From Nonomuraea helvata (GTDB taxonomy: Bacteria; Actinomycetota; Actinomycetes; Streptosporangiales; Streptosporangiaceae): a stretch of 64,000 nt of DNA. The position numbers and the translations under genes were made by a program. A model generated the notes under the pieces. The model ran no database searches. It was not told the DNA's origin and saw nothing but the letters and a program-made list of their open reading frames with translations. Shown here piece by piece: positions 32,097-43,560 of the stretch. Every line of letters starts with the position of its first letter. Positions within the stretch are counted from its first letter, which is position 1. The stretch is from the NCBI RefSeq assembly GCF_039535785.1, contig NZ_BAAAXV010000001.1, forward strand, positions 62,001-126,000. Reading direction: 5' to 3'.

Positions 32097-33181
32097 GCCC
32101 GCCGGTCGCCGGACCCGCCGGCCTCCGCGGGCATCGCGTTCGGGAGGAACAGGGCACCGAGGGCGAGGCCGATGAGACCGGCCACGATGGGTGCGCCGGT
32201 CCACAGTTCGGGTACGGCGGGCAGCCGCCCGGTGACCACGGAGGCGACCGCGATGTACAGGGACCAGGTGGCGAACGCCGACAGACCGGCGAAGGCCCAG
32301 TAGGCGGCCCGGCGCTCCCGCGAGGGACGCAGCCACCGGATCAGCAGGTCGCCCACCACCCCCGCGGCGACGAACGTCAGCAGGATCGGCAGGTTGCGGA
32401 AGGCCGTCTGCGCGCCCGGCATCAGCACGCCGACCACGGACAGCACGGTCACGCTCCCGGACGGAAGCTGCCAGCGCCGCAGGAGGAACAGCACGGGAGC
32501 GAGCAGGATGACGTTCGTGATGACCATCGACGCGGCCAGGCGGCTGGTGCTGCCGTCCTCCACGCTGGAGAAGGCCTGGACCACGCCGTTCGCGCCCCAT
32601 TCCATGGCGTCGGCGTACGACAGGAACAGCGACACCAGCGTGGCGCCGAAGCCGAGCCCGATCAGCGCGGGCAGCAGCCGCGACAGCCGGGGCCGGTCCC
32701 CGACGTCCGGGGCGTTCCAGGCCGAGCGGAGCGGGGTCGTGATGATGAGCATCATCGTCACGATCAACCCCAGGTGGGAGGGGCTGAACAGGATGTCGAT
32801 GGTCTGCTCGATGCCCAGGAACGTGTGCCACATCATGTCGGCGAACCCGAACGCGGCGAACGCCGGGATGGCGACCAGCCCCGCGAGATACCCGTTCGGC
32901 ACCGCGGCCAGGCCGCTCCGGCCGGCGCGCACGTTGCGGTAGACCTGCCAGATGATCCAGGCCGACACCGCCGCGAACCCCGAGTAGAACGCCGCGTGCC
33001 AGGGCGTGAAGAACGTCTCCAGCCCGGCCAGGTTGCTGTGCGCCCAGGCGTCGATCATCAGCCCCACGCCGAACCAGACGCCGAGCAACGCCATGACCAG
33101 GTCCGTCCGGGGGGTCACCCACGTGCGTGTCTCCCCGGAGTCCGCGAGCAGCCGTCGCACCCCAGGACTCACCGCCGTCAT
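32093..33181 (-). CDS. Polytopic membrane protein with conserved-looking histidines
   Basis: 362 residues from ATG at 33181, with GGAAGGAG upstream. About nine or ten hydrophobic helices. Histidines lie at helix ends in DAWAHSN, TPWHAAF, ADMMWHTF and FSPSHLG, an arrangement suggestive of heme or metal coordination in the membrane. It does not match a transporter family that I recognise. It is the first gene after the response regulator (95-base gap) and its stop overlaps the next start, so it heads a three-gene unit probably controlled by that two-component system. Confidence 0.72.
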   Translation of the reverse strand: MTAVSPGVRRLLADSGETRTWVTPRTDLVMALLGVWFGVGLMIDAWAHSNLAGLETFFTPWHAAFYSGFAAVSAWIIWQVYRNVRAGRSGLAAVPNGYLAGLVAIPAFAAFGFADMMWHTFLGIEQTIDILFSPSHLGLIVTMMLIITTPLRSAWNAPDVGDRPRLSRLLPALIGLGFGATLVSLFLSYADAMEWGANGVVQAFSSVEDGSTSRLAASMVITNVILLAPVLFLLRRWQLPSGSVTVLSVVGVLMPGAQTAFRNLPILLTFVAAGVVGDLLIRWLRPSRERRAAYWAFAGLSAFATWSLYIAVASVVTGRLPAVPELWTGAPIVAGLIGLALGALFLPNAMPAEAGGSGDRRA

Positions 33182-33276
33182 CAGTACGCTCCTTCCAGTC
33201 GATCCGATCTTCCGCGACCAGGTCCGGAAAGGGAACCCGGCTGGCACTCACGGAGAGGTACGGTTACCCGCACCCC

Positions 33277-33924
33277 TCATGCGTTCAGGTACCGCAGCAC
33301 CGCGAGCACCCGCCGGTGGTCGTGGGCGCTCGCCTCCAGTCCGAGCTTGGCGAAGATGCTGGTGCAGTGCTTCTCCACGGTGCGTTCGGCGATGGCCAGC
33401 CGCTCGGCGATCGCCATGTTCGTACGTCCCTCGGCCATCAGGCGCAGTACTGCGCGCTCACGCTCGGTGAGCAGGCCCAGCGGGTCGCCGGGCTGCCGGT
33501 GGCGGCCGACGAGTTGCTCGACGACGACCGGATCCAGCGCGGAACCGCCGGAGCCCACCCGCCGGATGGCCGCGGCGAACTCGGCCAGGTCCGACACCCG
33601 GTCCTTCAGCAGGTAGCCCACGCCCTCGGTGCGGCCGCCGAGCAGCTCGACCGCGTAGCTCACCCGTACGTGCTGCGACAGCACGAGCACCCCCACCGCC
33701 GGGTGCCGCTCCCGCAGCGCGACGGCCGCCCGCAGCCCCTCGTCGGTGTGCGTGGGCGGCAGGCGGATGTCGAGCACGGCCACGTCGGGCGGGTCCTTCT
33801 CGACATGGGCGAGCAGGTCCTCGGCGTAGTCGACGCATGCCGCCACCGTGAACCCCGACTCGGCGAGCAGCCGGGCCAGTCCCTCGCGGAACAGCGTGGA
33901 GTCCTCGCAGATCGCTACGCGCAC
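33277..33924 (-). CDS. NarL/LuxR-family response regulator
   Basis: 215 residues. Receiver domain with acidic D8/D9-type pocket (ICEDSTLFREGLARLL), phospho-acceptor Asp in VAVLDIRLPP (D53) and the conserved Lys in YLLKDRV. The C-terminal LuxR HTH reads LTERERAVLRLMAEGRTNMA, then IAERLAIAERTVEKHCTSIF. It overlaps the kinase gene by 10 bases, so the pair is co-translated. The likely target is its own operon and the membrane trio downstream. Confidence 0.94.
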   Translation of the reverse strand: MRVAICEDSTLFREGLARLLAESGFTVAACVDYAEDLLAHVEKDPPDVAVLDIRLPPTHTDEGLRAAVALRERHPAVGVLVLSQHVRVSYAVELLGGRTEGVGYLLKDRVSDLAEFAAAIRRVGSGGSALDPVVVEQLVGRHRQPGDPLGLLTERERAVLRLMAEGRTNMAIAERLAIAERTVEKHCTSIFAKLGLEASAHDHRRVLAVLRYLNA

Positions 33925-35612
33925 GGCAGGACCACCTTCAGCACGGTTCCCTTCCCCGGTGGGCTCTCGATCGTGAGCTTGCCGCCGTTGGCCTCGGCGC
34001 GGTCGGCGAGCCCGGCGAGCCCCGAGCCGCGCGCGGGATCGGCCCCGCCGGCGCCGTCGTCACCCACCTCGACCCAGAGGCGACGGCCGTCGTGGGCGAG
34101 CCGTACCCATGCCTTCGACGCGGCGGCGTGCCTGGTCACGTTGGCCAGGGCCTCGTTGACGATGTAGTAGGCCGCGCTCTCCACGGACTGCGGCAGCGGC
34201 TGGTCCAGCGCCAGATCGCAGGTGACGGCCATGGGGGCGACCGCGGCCAGCTCCTTGACCGCGCCCGCCAGGCCGCGCTCCGTCAGCACCGGCGGGTGGA
34301 TGCCGTGGCTGACCGCACGCAGGTCGTCCAGCGCGGTCAGCACCGCCGTCTTGGCCTCGCCGATGAGCGGCACGGCCCGTCCGGGGTCGGTGCCGGCCTC
34401 CGCCAGCCCGAGCGTCATCGCCGCCGACAGCAGCCGCTGCTGGACGCCGTCGTGCAGGTCGCGTTCGATCCTGCGGCGCTCGGCCTCGCCCCACTGCAGC
34501 ATCCGCCGCCGCGAGGCCGCGAGCTGCCGCAGCCGGGCCCGCAGGTCCGCGGTGAGCCGCTCGTTCTCCAGGGCGAGCGCCGCGGCGGCGCACGCGGCCT
34601 CGACCAGCAGGGGCTGCTCGAGGAGGGCGGCGTCGTGCACGAGTACGGCGAGCGGCGCCTCGCCCTGGTCGACGCGGGTGACGACCCTGCCCGGCCCCGG
34701 GTCCAGGGCGACCGGGCGGCCGTCGGCGTCCACGTAGCGGTCCTGCTCGGCCGTACAGTAGCCCACGATCAGCCCCGGGTCGCGCAGGGTGGCGGCCAGC
34801 TCGTCACGCAGGCTGTGCGGCCGTTCGCGCCTGCTCAGCCGTACCACGAGGTCGGCCACGCGGCCGTGGTCCATCCGGCTTCGCATGAGTCCGGCCAGGT
34901 ACGCCAGCGGGACCGCCATGAAGGCCCCCAGCATGACGAGCGCGAGGGGGACCCGCAGCGGGTTCGGGCCGAAGAGGCCGGACATGCGGTCCACGGCGAA
35001 GGAGGCCGTGGCGAGTATCGAGGCGCCGGTGACCGGCGCGACCGCGCGGCGCTGCGCCACGCTCGCCTGCTGCCAGCGCTTGACCGTGAGAGCGAGCACC
35101 GCGCCGGAGATGAGGACGGTCACCTGCCAGGAGGAGTCGTCGAGCGCGACGGCGAAAGCCCGGAGCGGCTGGGGCAGGGGCAGGTACGTGGCGGCCTGGG
35201 CCGAGGGCAGCAGGAGAGCCGCCACGTACGCCAGCCCGGTCACCACCCGGTAGGACACGAAGCGCAGTCTGCCGGTGGGGAAGGCGAGGAACAGGTGGCA
35301 GGCGACCGCCGCCCACAGGCCGCACAACGCCAGCGCCCACAGCACGTCCCCTGGACGGGCCAGCAGCTGCTGCGGGAGCCAGGCGACTCCGACCGCCACC
35401 ATGAGCGGGCCGACCTGGTTACGTGGATGCTCCCGCCAGGCCACGGTCCCGGCCGTGAGGAAGGAGACGCCGACCAGCGCGCCGAGCATCCAGATCGGGC
35501 CGTGCCGCCAGATGGGGCCGTGACCGGTCCCGAGGACGTTGACGACCAGCAGCCAAGCCCCTGCCGCCGCGACGGCGAGTAAACCGGTGGTGCCCCTGGA
35601 ACGCGTCGCCAT
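33915..35612 (-). CDS. Membrane sensor histidine kinase (HisKA_3 type)
   Basis: 565 residues. The N-terminal half has about eight membrane helices (to residue 260) with no large extracellular loop, so the signal is probably sensed in or near the membrane. A GAF-like linker is followed by the dimerisation helix with the phospho-His in ERDLHDGVQQRLLSAAM. The HATPase domain has NEALANVTRHA, GDDGAGG and GSGLAGLADR. It is the NarL-partner type that autophosphorylates and passes phosphate to the overlapping regulator gene. This is the first gene of the locus; it is preceded by 65 bases to the nitroreductase remnant. Confidence 0.93.
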   Translation of the reverse strand: MATRSRGTTGLLAVAAAGAWLLVVNVLGTGHGPIWRHGPIWMLGALVGVSFLTAGTVAWREHPRNQVGPLMVAVGVAWLPQQLLARPGDVLWALALCGLWAAVACHLFLAFPTGRLRFVSYRVVTGLAYVAALLLPSAQAATYLPLPQPLRAFAVALDDSSWQVTVLISGAVLALTVKRWQQASVAQRRAVAPVTGASILATASFAVDRMSGLFGPNPLRVPLALVMLGAFMAVPLAYLAGLMRSRMDHGRVADLVVRLSRRERPHSLRDELAATLRDPGLIVGYCTAEQDRYVDADGRPVALDPGPGRVVTRVDQGEAPLAVLVHDAALLEQPLLVEAACAAAALALENERLTADLRARLRQLAASRRRMLQWGEAERRRIERDLHDGVQQRLLSAAMTLGLAEAGTDPGRAVPLIGEAKTAVLTALDDLRAVSHGIHPPVLTERGLAGAVKELAAVAPMAVTCDLALDQPLPQSVESAAYYIVNEALANVTRHAAASKAWVRLAHDGRRLWVEVGDDGAGGADPARGSGLAGLADRAEANGGKLTIESPPGKGTVLKVVLPCA

Positions 35613-35677
35613 CGCCCACCCCCGTTGGGGATTCTACGGGCGAACCGCCCGGAATGAGGCTGCGCGCGGGCTCGCGG

Positions 35678-35958
35678 TCACCGCGAGGTGAGTCTGATCA
35701 CCGGATATTCGCGGTCGGATTTGCTCTGGTACTTCGCGATGCGGGGCTGGGCGGCGGCGATGCGCTGCCAGGCCCGCTCGCGGTCGGCGCCGCCGAGCCG
35801 GTGCGGCGTCACCGGCATGGCGGCGCGGCCTGGCAGTTCGATCGAGGCCTGGTCGGGGTGGGCCATCAGGTTGGCGTGCCAGTCCGGGTGCCGGCTCCCA
35901 CCGCCCGACGCTACGATCAGCCAGGCGTCCTCGCCGTCGGCGAACCACGCTGGTTCTG
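35678..35958 (-). pseudogene. C-terminal fragment of a deazaflavin-dependent nitroreductase
   Basis: About 93 codons read TEPAWFADGEDAWLIVASGG, then GSRHPDWHANLMAHPD and a tail ending YPVIRLTSR. This matches the C-terminal half of F420-dependent Ddn-type (DUF385) proteins. An in-frame TAA lies a few codons upstream of the fragment with no start codon between, and the N-terminal half is not seen in other frames. It is therefore a remnant. It shows that the lineage uses or used coenzyme F420. Confidence 0.65.
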
Positions 35959-36264
35959 TGCCATGTCGCCGACGTTAGGCAGCGGGGCCGCCGGCCTGTT
36001 TCTCCATTCCTGATCGGTCCGGTCCGCCCCGCGACATGGATCCGGCGGGGAATATTCCGTTGCGGTTTCTCTGCTGATGGCCGCACTATGTTCGGCATGT
36101 TCCTGCACGCTCTCCTCGCCACACCCGCGGTGCCGGGTGTGCTTGAGCGTGCCTGCGACGGCCTGGAGCGCTGACCTCTTCCCGTACGTCCTGAAGTGAC
36201 CCGGCGGGGGGAGGTTGTCGGCCCGGACGGGTCACGAAATTTCCAGGTATGTCAGGAAGGAACC
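35959..36264 (+). other. Gene-poor stretch upstream of the EF-Tu pseudogene
   Basis: No recognised gene. A 28-codon frame at 36088-36174 (MFGMFLHALLATPAVPGVLE) could be the start of a deleted gene or chance. The final 20 bases hold the ribosome site (aggaagg) of the EF-Tu pseudogene. Confidence 0.35.
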
Positions 36265-37276
36265 ATGGCCAAGCAGGCCTACGTACGGAACAAGCACCAC
36301 CTCAACATCGGCACGATGGGGCACGTCGACCACGGGAAGACCACGCTGACCGCGGCCATCACGAAGGTGCTGGCGGAGCGGGGGCAGGCCACGTACACGC
36401 CGTTCGAGCGGATCGACCGCACGCCCGAGGAGGCGCAGCGGGGGATCACGATCAACATCTCGCACGTCGAGTACGAGACCGCCACCCGCCACTACGCCCA
36501 CGTGGACATGCCCGGCCACGCCGACTACGTGAAGAACATGATCACGGGTGCGGCGCAGCTCGACGGCGCGATCCTCGTCGTGTCCGCGCACGACGGGATC
36601 ATGCCGCAGACCCGGGAGCACGTGCTGCTCGCCCGGCGGGTCGGGGTCGAGCACCTGGTCGTGGCCGTCAACAAGGCCGACGGCGCGGACCCGGAGCTGA
36701 CCGACCTGGTCGAGCTGGAGCTGCAGGACCTGCTGACCGAGCACGGCTACACCGGCGTCCCGATGGTGCGGGTGTCCGGGCTGCGGGCGCTGGCGGGCGA
36801 CCCGGTCTGGACGGCCTCGATCGAGGCGCTGCTCCGGGCGGTGGACGAGCACATCCCCGTGCCGGTGCGGTACGTGGACGCGCCGTTCCTCATGCCGGTC
36901 GAGAACGTGCTCACGGTCACCGGCCGGGGCACGGTCGTCACCGGGGCCATCGAGCGCGGCGCGGTCCGGGTCGGTGACACGGTGGACGCGCTCGGATTCG
37001 GTGACGGGTTCGGCGCGGTCGTCACGGGCGTGGAGATGTTCGGCAAGACGATGGAGCGGGGCGAGGCCGGGGACAACGCGGCGGTGCTGCTGCGCGGCGC
37101 CCGGCGAGATGACGCTGCTGTCCCCCGACGCCGGAGCGGTCGCCCGGCCGGGTGACACCGTGGACGTGGTGGTCGAGCTGGGCAAGGCGGTGGCGCTGGA
37201 GCCCGGGCTCGGCTTCGCGATCCGCGAGGGCGGCCTGACGGTCGGCGCGGGCACGATCCTCACCGTGCCCGGCTGA
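36265..37276 (+). pseudogene. tuf: Second elongation factor Tu gene with internal deletion
   Basis: From ATG at 36265 the protein is a near-normal EF-Tu: P-loop GHVDHGKT (residues 19-26), switch 2 [13 protein letters not shown], then domain II ([20 protein letters not shown]). After VLLRGAR near 37105 the frame shifts. The end of domain III then resumes in another frame ([33 protein letters not shown]) and stops at 37274-37276. About 50 residues of late domain II and domain III are missing. The unshifted frame would give a 297-residue protein without domain III. It has no rpsL/rpsG/fusA context, so it is a diverged extra copy. Extra actinomycete EF-Tus can confer resistance to elfamycin-type antibiotics. 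Confidence 0.82.
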
Positions 37277-37301
37277 CCCGCACGACCGCACGGCGTCGCG
37301 A

Positions 37302-37332
37302 CCGGCTCGTTCCCGTCAAGGGCACGAGCCGG
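37302..37332. terminator. Hairpin 1 of a duplicated terminator
   Basis: ccggctcgt and acgagccgg pair around an inner CCC/GGG and a short loop. It lies between the convergent EF-Tu pseudogene and the beta-galactosidase gene, so it can serve both directions. Confidence 0.65.
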
Positions 37333-37341
37333 ACGGTGTCG

Positions 37342-37379
37342 CGACCGGCCCGTTCCCCGTCAGGGGCGCGAGCCGGTCG
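37342..37379. terminator. Hairpin 2 of a duplicated terminator
   Basis: cgaccggc pairs with gccggtcg around an inner CCCC/GGGG. It is a diverged tandem copy of the preceding hairpin; the repeated unit of about 42 bases runs 37291-37332 and 37334-37376. Confidence 0.65.
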
Positions 37380-37389
37380 CTGCCGCCCG

Positions 37390-40221
<2,832 letters not shown>

Positions 40222-40265
40222 TCACCGATGAGTTTTCTGTCCGCTTGCATGTACAGCCGCCGCGC

Positions 40266-41417
40266 TCATGCGTCCCCGAGGTCGTAGACGCGGCGCGCAT
40301 TGCCGGCGCCCACCATGAAGGCCACCCGCATGGCCTGCTCCACCGACCACTCCCCCTCGGCCACGAATCCGCCCAGCACCCGCGCCATCGCCCGCCGCCA
40401 CAGCAGCGCCCCGAGGTGGTGCAGCTCGGCGGGCCCGAAGGCGTCGGACGAGAAGAGGATCTTCGCGAACGGCGCCACCTCCAGGCTCTCGGCCACCACG
40501 GCCACGCTGCGCGCCCCCGTGTGGCTCACCCCCAGCCCCACGTCGAAGAAGACGTTCGGGTACGCGTGCGCCAGGAACCCCGCCTGCCGCTGGTAGGGGT
40601 AGCAGTGCAGAAGCAGCAGCGGCACCCCGGTCGGCTCGGCCAGCTCGATCAGGCCGCGCAGCAGCAGCGGGTCCGACCGGCGCAGGTCCACGTCCGGATC
40701 GCCGAACCCGATGTGGAACTGGAGCGGTAGCCCGCGCTCCAGCCCCGTCCAGATGAGGTGGCGCAGCAGCACGGGGTCCGTCAGCCGGCCGCCGCCCGCC
40801 GACAGCCAGCGCCCTGCGGCCTCCGTGACCTCCTCCCGCGCGGGTGGCGCGGGGTCGAAGTCGAGCCCGTGCCGGTAGGCGGCGACGCTCTTGAGCCCGC
40901 GTGCCGTACGCGTGCGCTCCCACAGCGCCTCGGCGAACCGGCCGGCGAACGCGCCGGCCCCGCACCCGGCGGCGGCCACCTGTTCGGCCACGCTCTCCAG
41001 CCGCACGATCTCGTCGGCGGGCACGCCGCTCGCCTCGGCCATGCCGGACGGACCCAGCAGCTCCTCGCTCCGGTAGCCGGTCTCGACGAGGAAGTGCCCG
41101 ATGCCGGCGGCGGCCAGCAGCAGCCGGTTCGTCTCGGCGGCGCCGAGCCGCGCGCGCCTGGCGAGGTACTCCTCCGGCGTGCAGAACGGCTCGAGCCCGA
41201 GCACCGGCGCGCAGTGGCGCAGGATGGCGTGGCCGAGCTGGGAGTCGAACTGGGTCATCCACGAGGGCACCGGCCGGTCCGACTCGGTGATCAGCTCCTC
41301 GAACGCCGTGCGTGACAGGTCGTGCGACGTGGCGCCGTGCACGTGGTGGTCCACCAGCGCCATCTCCTCGATGGCCCGCACGAAGCCGCTGGGCAGGAGG
41401 TCGAGCTCAATGGACAT
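40266..41417 (-). CDS. Amidohydrolase-superfamily protein
   Basis: 383 residues. Metal-site motifs of the amidohydrolase_2 type are in order: VDHHVHG (residues 22-28), LQFHIGFGD, LLLHCYPY and FSSDAF near the C-terminus. It resembles the N-terminal amidohydrolase domain of FluG-like proteins and stand-alone actinobacterial relatives. The family hydrolyses or decarboxylates C-N or C-C bonds; the substrate is unknown. It may be read with beta-galactosidase, but the pathway link is unclear. Confidence 0.83.
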   Translation of the reverse strand: MSIELDLLPSGFVRAIEEMALVDHHVHGATSHDLSRTAFEELITESDRPVPSWMTQFDSQLGHAILRHCAPVLGLEPFCTPEEYLARRARLGAAETNRLLLAAAGIGHFLVETGYRSEELLGPSGMAEASGVPADEIVRLESVAEQVAAAGCGAGAFAGRFAEALWERTRTARGLKSVAAYRHGLDFDPAPPAREEVTEAAGRWLSAGGGRLTDPVLLRHLIWTGLERGLPLQFHIGFGDPDVDLRRSDPLLLRGLIELAEPTGVPLLLLHCYPYQRQAGFLAHAYPNVFFDVGLGVSHTGARSVAVVAESLEVAPFAKILFSSDAFGPAELHHLGALLWRRAMARVLGGFVAEGEWSVEQAMRVAFMVGAGNARRVYDLGDA

Positions 41418-41599
41418 CCGCGAGGTCTCCCAAGGTCAACGTAGCCGTGTTACCCCCCGAGGGCGAGGCTTCACGCGCCCTGGTGAAAATTGTGGCCAAA
41501 GGTGACAAGAACCACGAAAACTGTTTCAATCCGGGATAAGTGACCAAGAGGCCTGCACCGCCGGCTACTACCGCGCCCGGGAGAACCGAAGGGCAGTGA

Positions 41600-42289
41600 A
41601 TGCGCCGCTTTGACCGTGTCCTGGTGATCTCCCCCCACGCCGACGACGAGGTCCTGGGCTGCGCCGGGCTGATGGCCGCGCAGGCCGGGGCAGGGGCCGA
41701 GGTGCACGTCCTGTATCTCGCGGTGGACGGCCTGCGCCACTACGGGCTGGACGGGGCCACGAGCTACCCGCAGCGGCTGCAGGAGATCGAGGCCGTGCGG
41801 GACCTGCTCGGCTTCACCTTCGAGATCGCGTACGGGGACGCCGGGCTGACCGAGCGGCTCGACACGCTGCCGCGCAGGGAGCTGGTCGACCTGTTCGAGC
41901 AGGCGCTGAACGAGCGGCGGCCCGACCTGCTGCTGCTGCCCGGCTTCGCCGACCACGACCAGGACCATATCGCGGTCTTCGACGCCGGGTTCGCCGCCGC
42001 CCGGCCGATCGCGCAGCAGTCCGGCAGGTGGCTGGTGCCGAGCGTCCTCATGTACGAGATGTCGAAGATCCAGTGGGCGTCCGAGCCGATGCCCCGCTCG
42101 ACCGCGTACTGCGACATCTCCGCGCACATGGACGCGAAGCTGAAGGCGCTGCGGGCGTACAAGAGCCAGCACCGGCCCGCGCCGCACATCAGGAGCGAGG
42201 AGGCGGTGACGGCGCTGGCCACGTTGCGCGGGGCGGAGATCGGTGTCGCTCACGCGGAGGCCTTCGGGGTGTTGCGGGAGGTCCTGTGA
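41600..42289 (+). CDS. PIG-L family deacetylase
   Basis: 229 residues. The zinc motif SPHADDEVLGCAG (residues 10-22) and the later HDQDHIAVFDAG (second metal His) define the PIG-L/LmbE fold, which removes N-acetyl groups from GlcNAc-type substrates in mycothiol, GPI and glycopeptide pathways. It is too short and divergent to call mshB. It is convergent with a lone acyl carrier protein gene 28 bases away. A short promoter region lies between it and the divergent amidohydrolase. Confidence 0.88.
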   Translation: MRRFDRVLVISPHADDEVLGCAGLMAAQAGAGAEVHVLYLAVDGLRHYGLDGATSYPQRLQEIEAVRDLLGFTFEIAYGDAGLTERLDTLPRRELVDLFEQALNERRPDLLLLPGFADHDQDHIAVFDAGFAAARPIAQQSGRWLVPSVLMYEMSKIQWASEPMPRSTAYCDISAHMDAKLKALRAYKSQHRPAPHIRSEEAVTALATLRGAEIGVAHAEAFGVLREVL

Positions 42290-42317
42290 AGGCGGACGCG
42301 TTCGCGCACCGGCGGCT

Positions 42318-42557
42318 TCACCCGTGGAGTCGTACGTAGTCCACCAGCGCGTCCAGATTGTCGACGGCGGCCGGATCGAGCTCCACCCCGAACTCGGCCT
42401 CCACGGCGTCGATCAGCCGCAGATAAGCCAGCGAGGTGACGCCGAGATCGCTCAGCCGGGCCTGCCCGGACAGCACCTCGCCCGGGTCGACCGCTCCGTC
42501 GGCGGCCTTGGCGATCATGTCGGCGAGCCGCTCGCGGAGCTCCCCATCCATCTGCAC
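42318..42557 (-). CDS. Orphan acyl carrier protein
   Basis: 79 residues from GTG at 42557, which has GGGAGGG eight bases upstream; the ATG two codons on is an alternative. The four-helix carrier shape is clear: LRERLADMIAKAADG, then LSDLGVTSLAYLRLIDAVEA. The phosphopantetheine serine sits in LGVTSLA rather than the common DSL, a variant seen in stand-alone carriers of secondary metabolism. No ketosynthase, ligase or synthetase is near, so its partners are elsewhere. Confidence 0.85.
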   Translation of the reverse strand: MQMDGELRERLADMIAKAADGAVDPGEVLSGQARLSDLGVTSLAYLRLIDAVEAEFGVELDPAAVDNLDALVDYVRLHG

Positions 42558-42749
42558 CTGGTGAACCCTCCCTCGTCGGGGAATCCGGGGCGAGTGTGTC
42601 ACGCGCTGCCAGATGTCGGCAAGCGCCTGCGGGGAAGGGGCTGAGGCGTCATCCCGCCGTATGACGTTCTTCGCCGAATGGAGCCCGGGCCGAGATCACG
42701 TGTCGTTACCCTGGCACGCGACCCGCCGCCCCATGACTGGAGCAAGCCG

Positions 42750-43559
42750 ATGTTCGGGCGCTATGTGAAGTCGCAACTGCTGGTCTTGCTCTGTGGTGGG
42801 CTGGTCGGGCCCATTTTCCTGTTCGTGTACTTCGGGATGAGCGCGGGGAGCCGCGAATACGTCCAGTGGCTGCTCTACGGCGGGCTGCTGGTCACGGTGG
42901 CCGACGTGCTGATCGCGCTGGCTCTGGCCAGGTCCGGCGCGAGGTCGGCCGCCAAGGCCGCCGCCCTGGAGCGGACCGGGGTTCTGGTGCTCGCCCAGAT
43001 CACGGGCATGTCGGAGACCGGCACGAGGGTCAACGACCAACCGCTGATCAGGCTCGGCCTGCACATCGCGGGACCGGGGTTCGCCTTCGACACCCAGGAC
43101 CGCGTGCTCGCCACCGTGACGCGGATGGGCAACTTCACCGCGCGCAAGCTCGTCGTCCTCGTCGATCCGGCCACGAAGGAGCACCTGATCGACTGGGACC
43201 GGAGCGCTCTGGTGAACGGGCTGGTGCCGGCGCGGTTCACGGTGGAGGAGGATGGCAGGACCTACGACCTGAGCGGGCAGGCCGGCCCGCTGATGGAGAT
43301 CCTGCAGATCCTCAAGGCCGCCGGCATCCCCCTGAAGGGCATGCTGGACATGCGCTCCGACCCGGCGCTGCGGGAGCGGATCCAGGACGTGGTGCGCCGG
43401 GCCGCCGATCGGCCGCCGGCCGCCGCCGCGCCGGGGTTCCCGCCGCCTGAGCGCTCCGCCGCACAGCGTCTGGAGGAGCTGGAGGCGCTCCGCGGGACCG
43501 GGGCGATCACCGACGACGAGTACGCCGCGAAGCGGCAGCAGATCATCTCCGAGCTCTGA
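42750..43559 (+). CDS. Membrane protein with C-terminal SHOCT domain
   Basis: 269 residues from ATG at 42750 (an upstream in-frame ATG at 42678 is less likely). Two membrane helices (about residues 6-55) precede a soluble region of unknown fold. The C-terminal SHOCT motif, RLEELEALRGTGAITDDEYA followed by KRQQII, is usually an oligomerisation or interaction element. No enzyme motif is seen. Its stop codon TGA (43557-43559) lies inside the target duplication of the adjacent IS element, so the insertion left the protein intact. Confidence 0.78.
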   Translation: MFGRYVKSQLLVLLCGGLVGPIFLFVYFGMSAGSREYVQWLLYGGLLVTVADVLIALALARSGARSAAKAAALERTGVLVLAQITGMSETGTRVNDQPLIRLGLHIAGPGFAFDTQDRVLATVTRMGNFTARKLVVLVDPATKEHLIDWDRSALVNGLVPARFTVEEDGRTYDLSGQAGPLMEILQILKAAGIPLKGMLDMRSDPALRERIQDVVRRAADRPPAAAAPGFPPPERSAAQRLEELEALRGTGAITDDEYAAKRQQIISEL

Positions 43560-43560
43560 G
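43556..43560. repeat. Left target-site duplication of the IS element
   Basis: ctgag abuts the left inverted repeat and is repeated at 45222-45226 just outside the right one. It overlaps the stop codon of the SHOCT gene. Confidence 0.75.

Noticed and set aside
35671..35687. Short hairpin ctcgcgg/ccgcgag
   Set aside because: It contains the stop codon of the nitroreductase fragment and is too short to call a terminator.
41471..42253. 260-codon minus-strand frame
   Set aside because: Antisense to the PIG-L deacetylase gene carrying the PHADDE motif.
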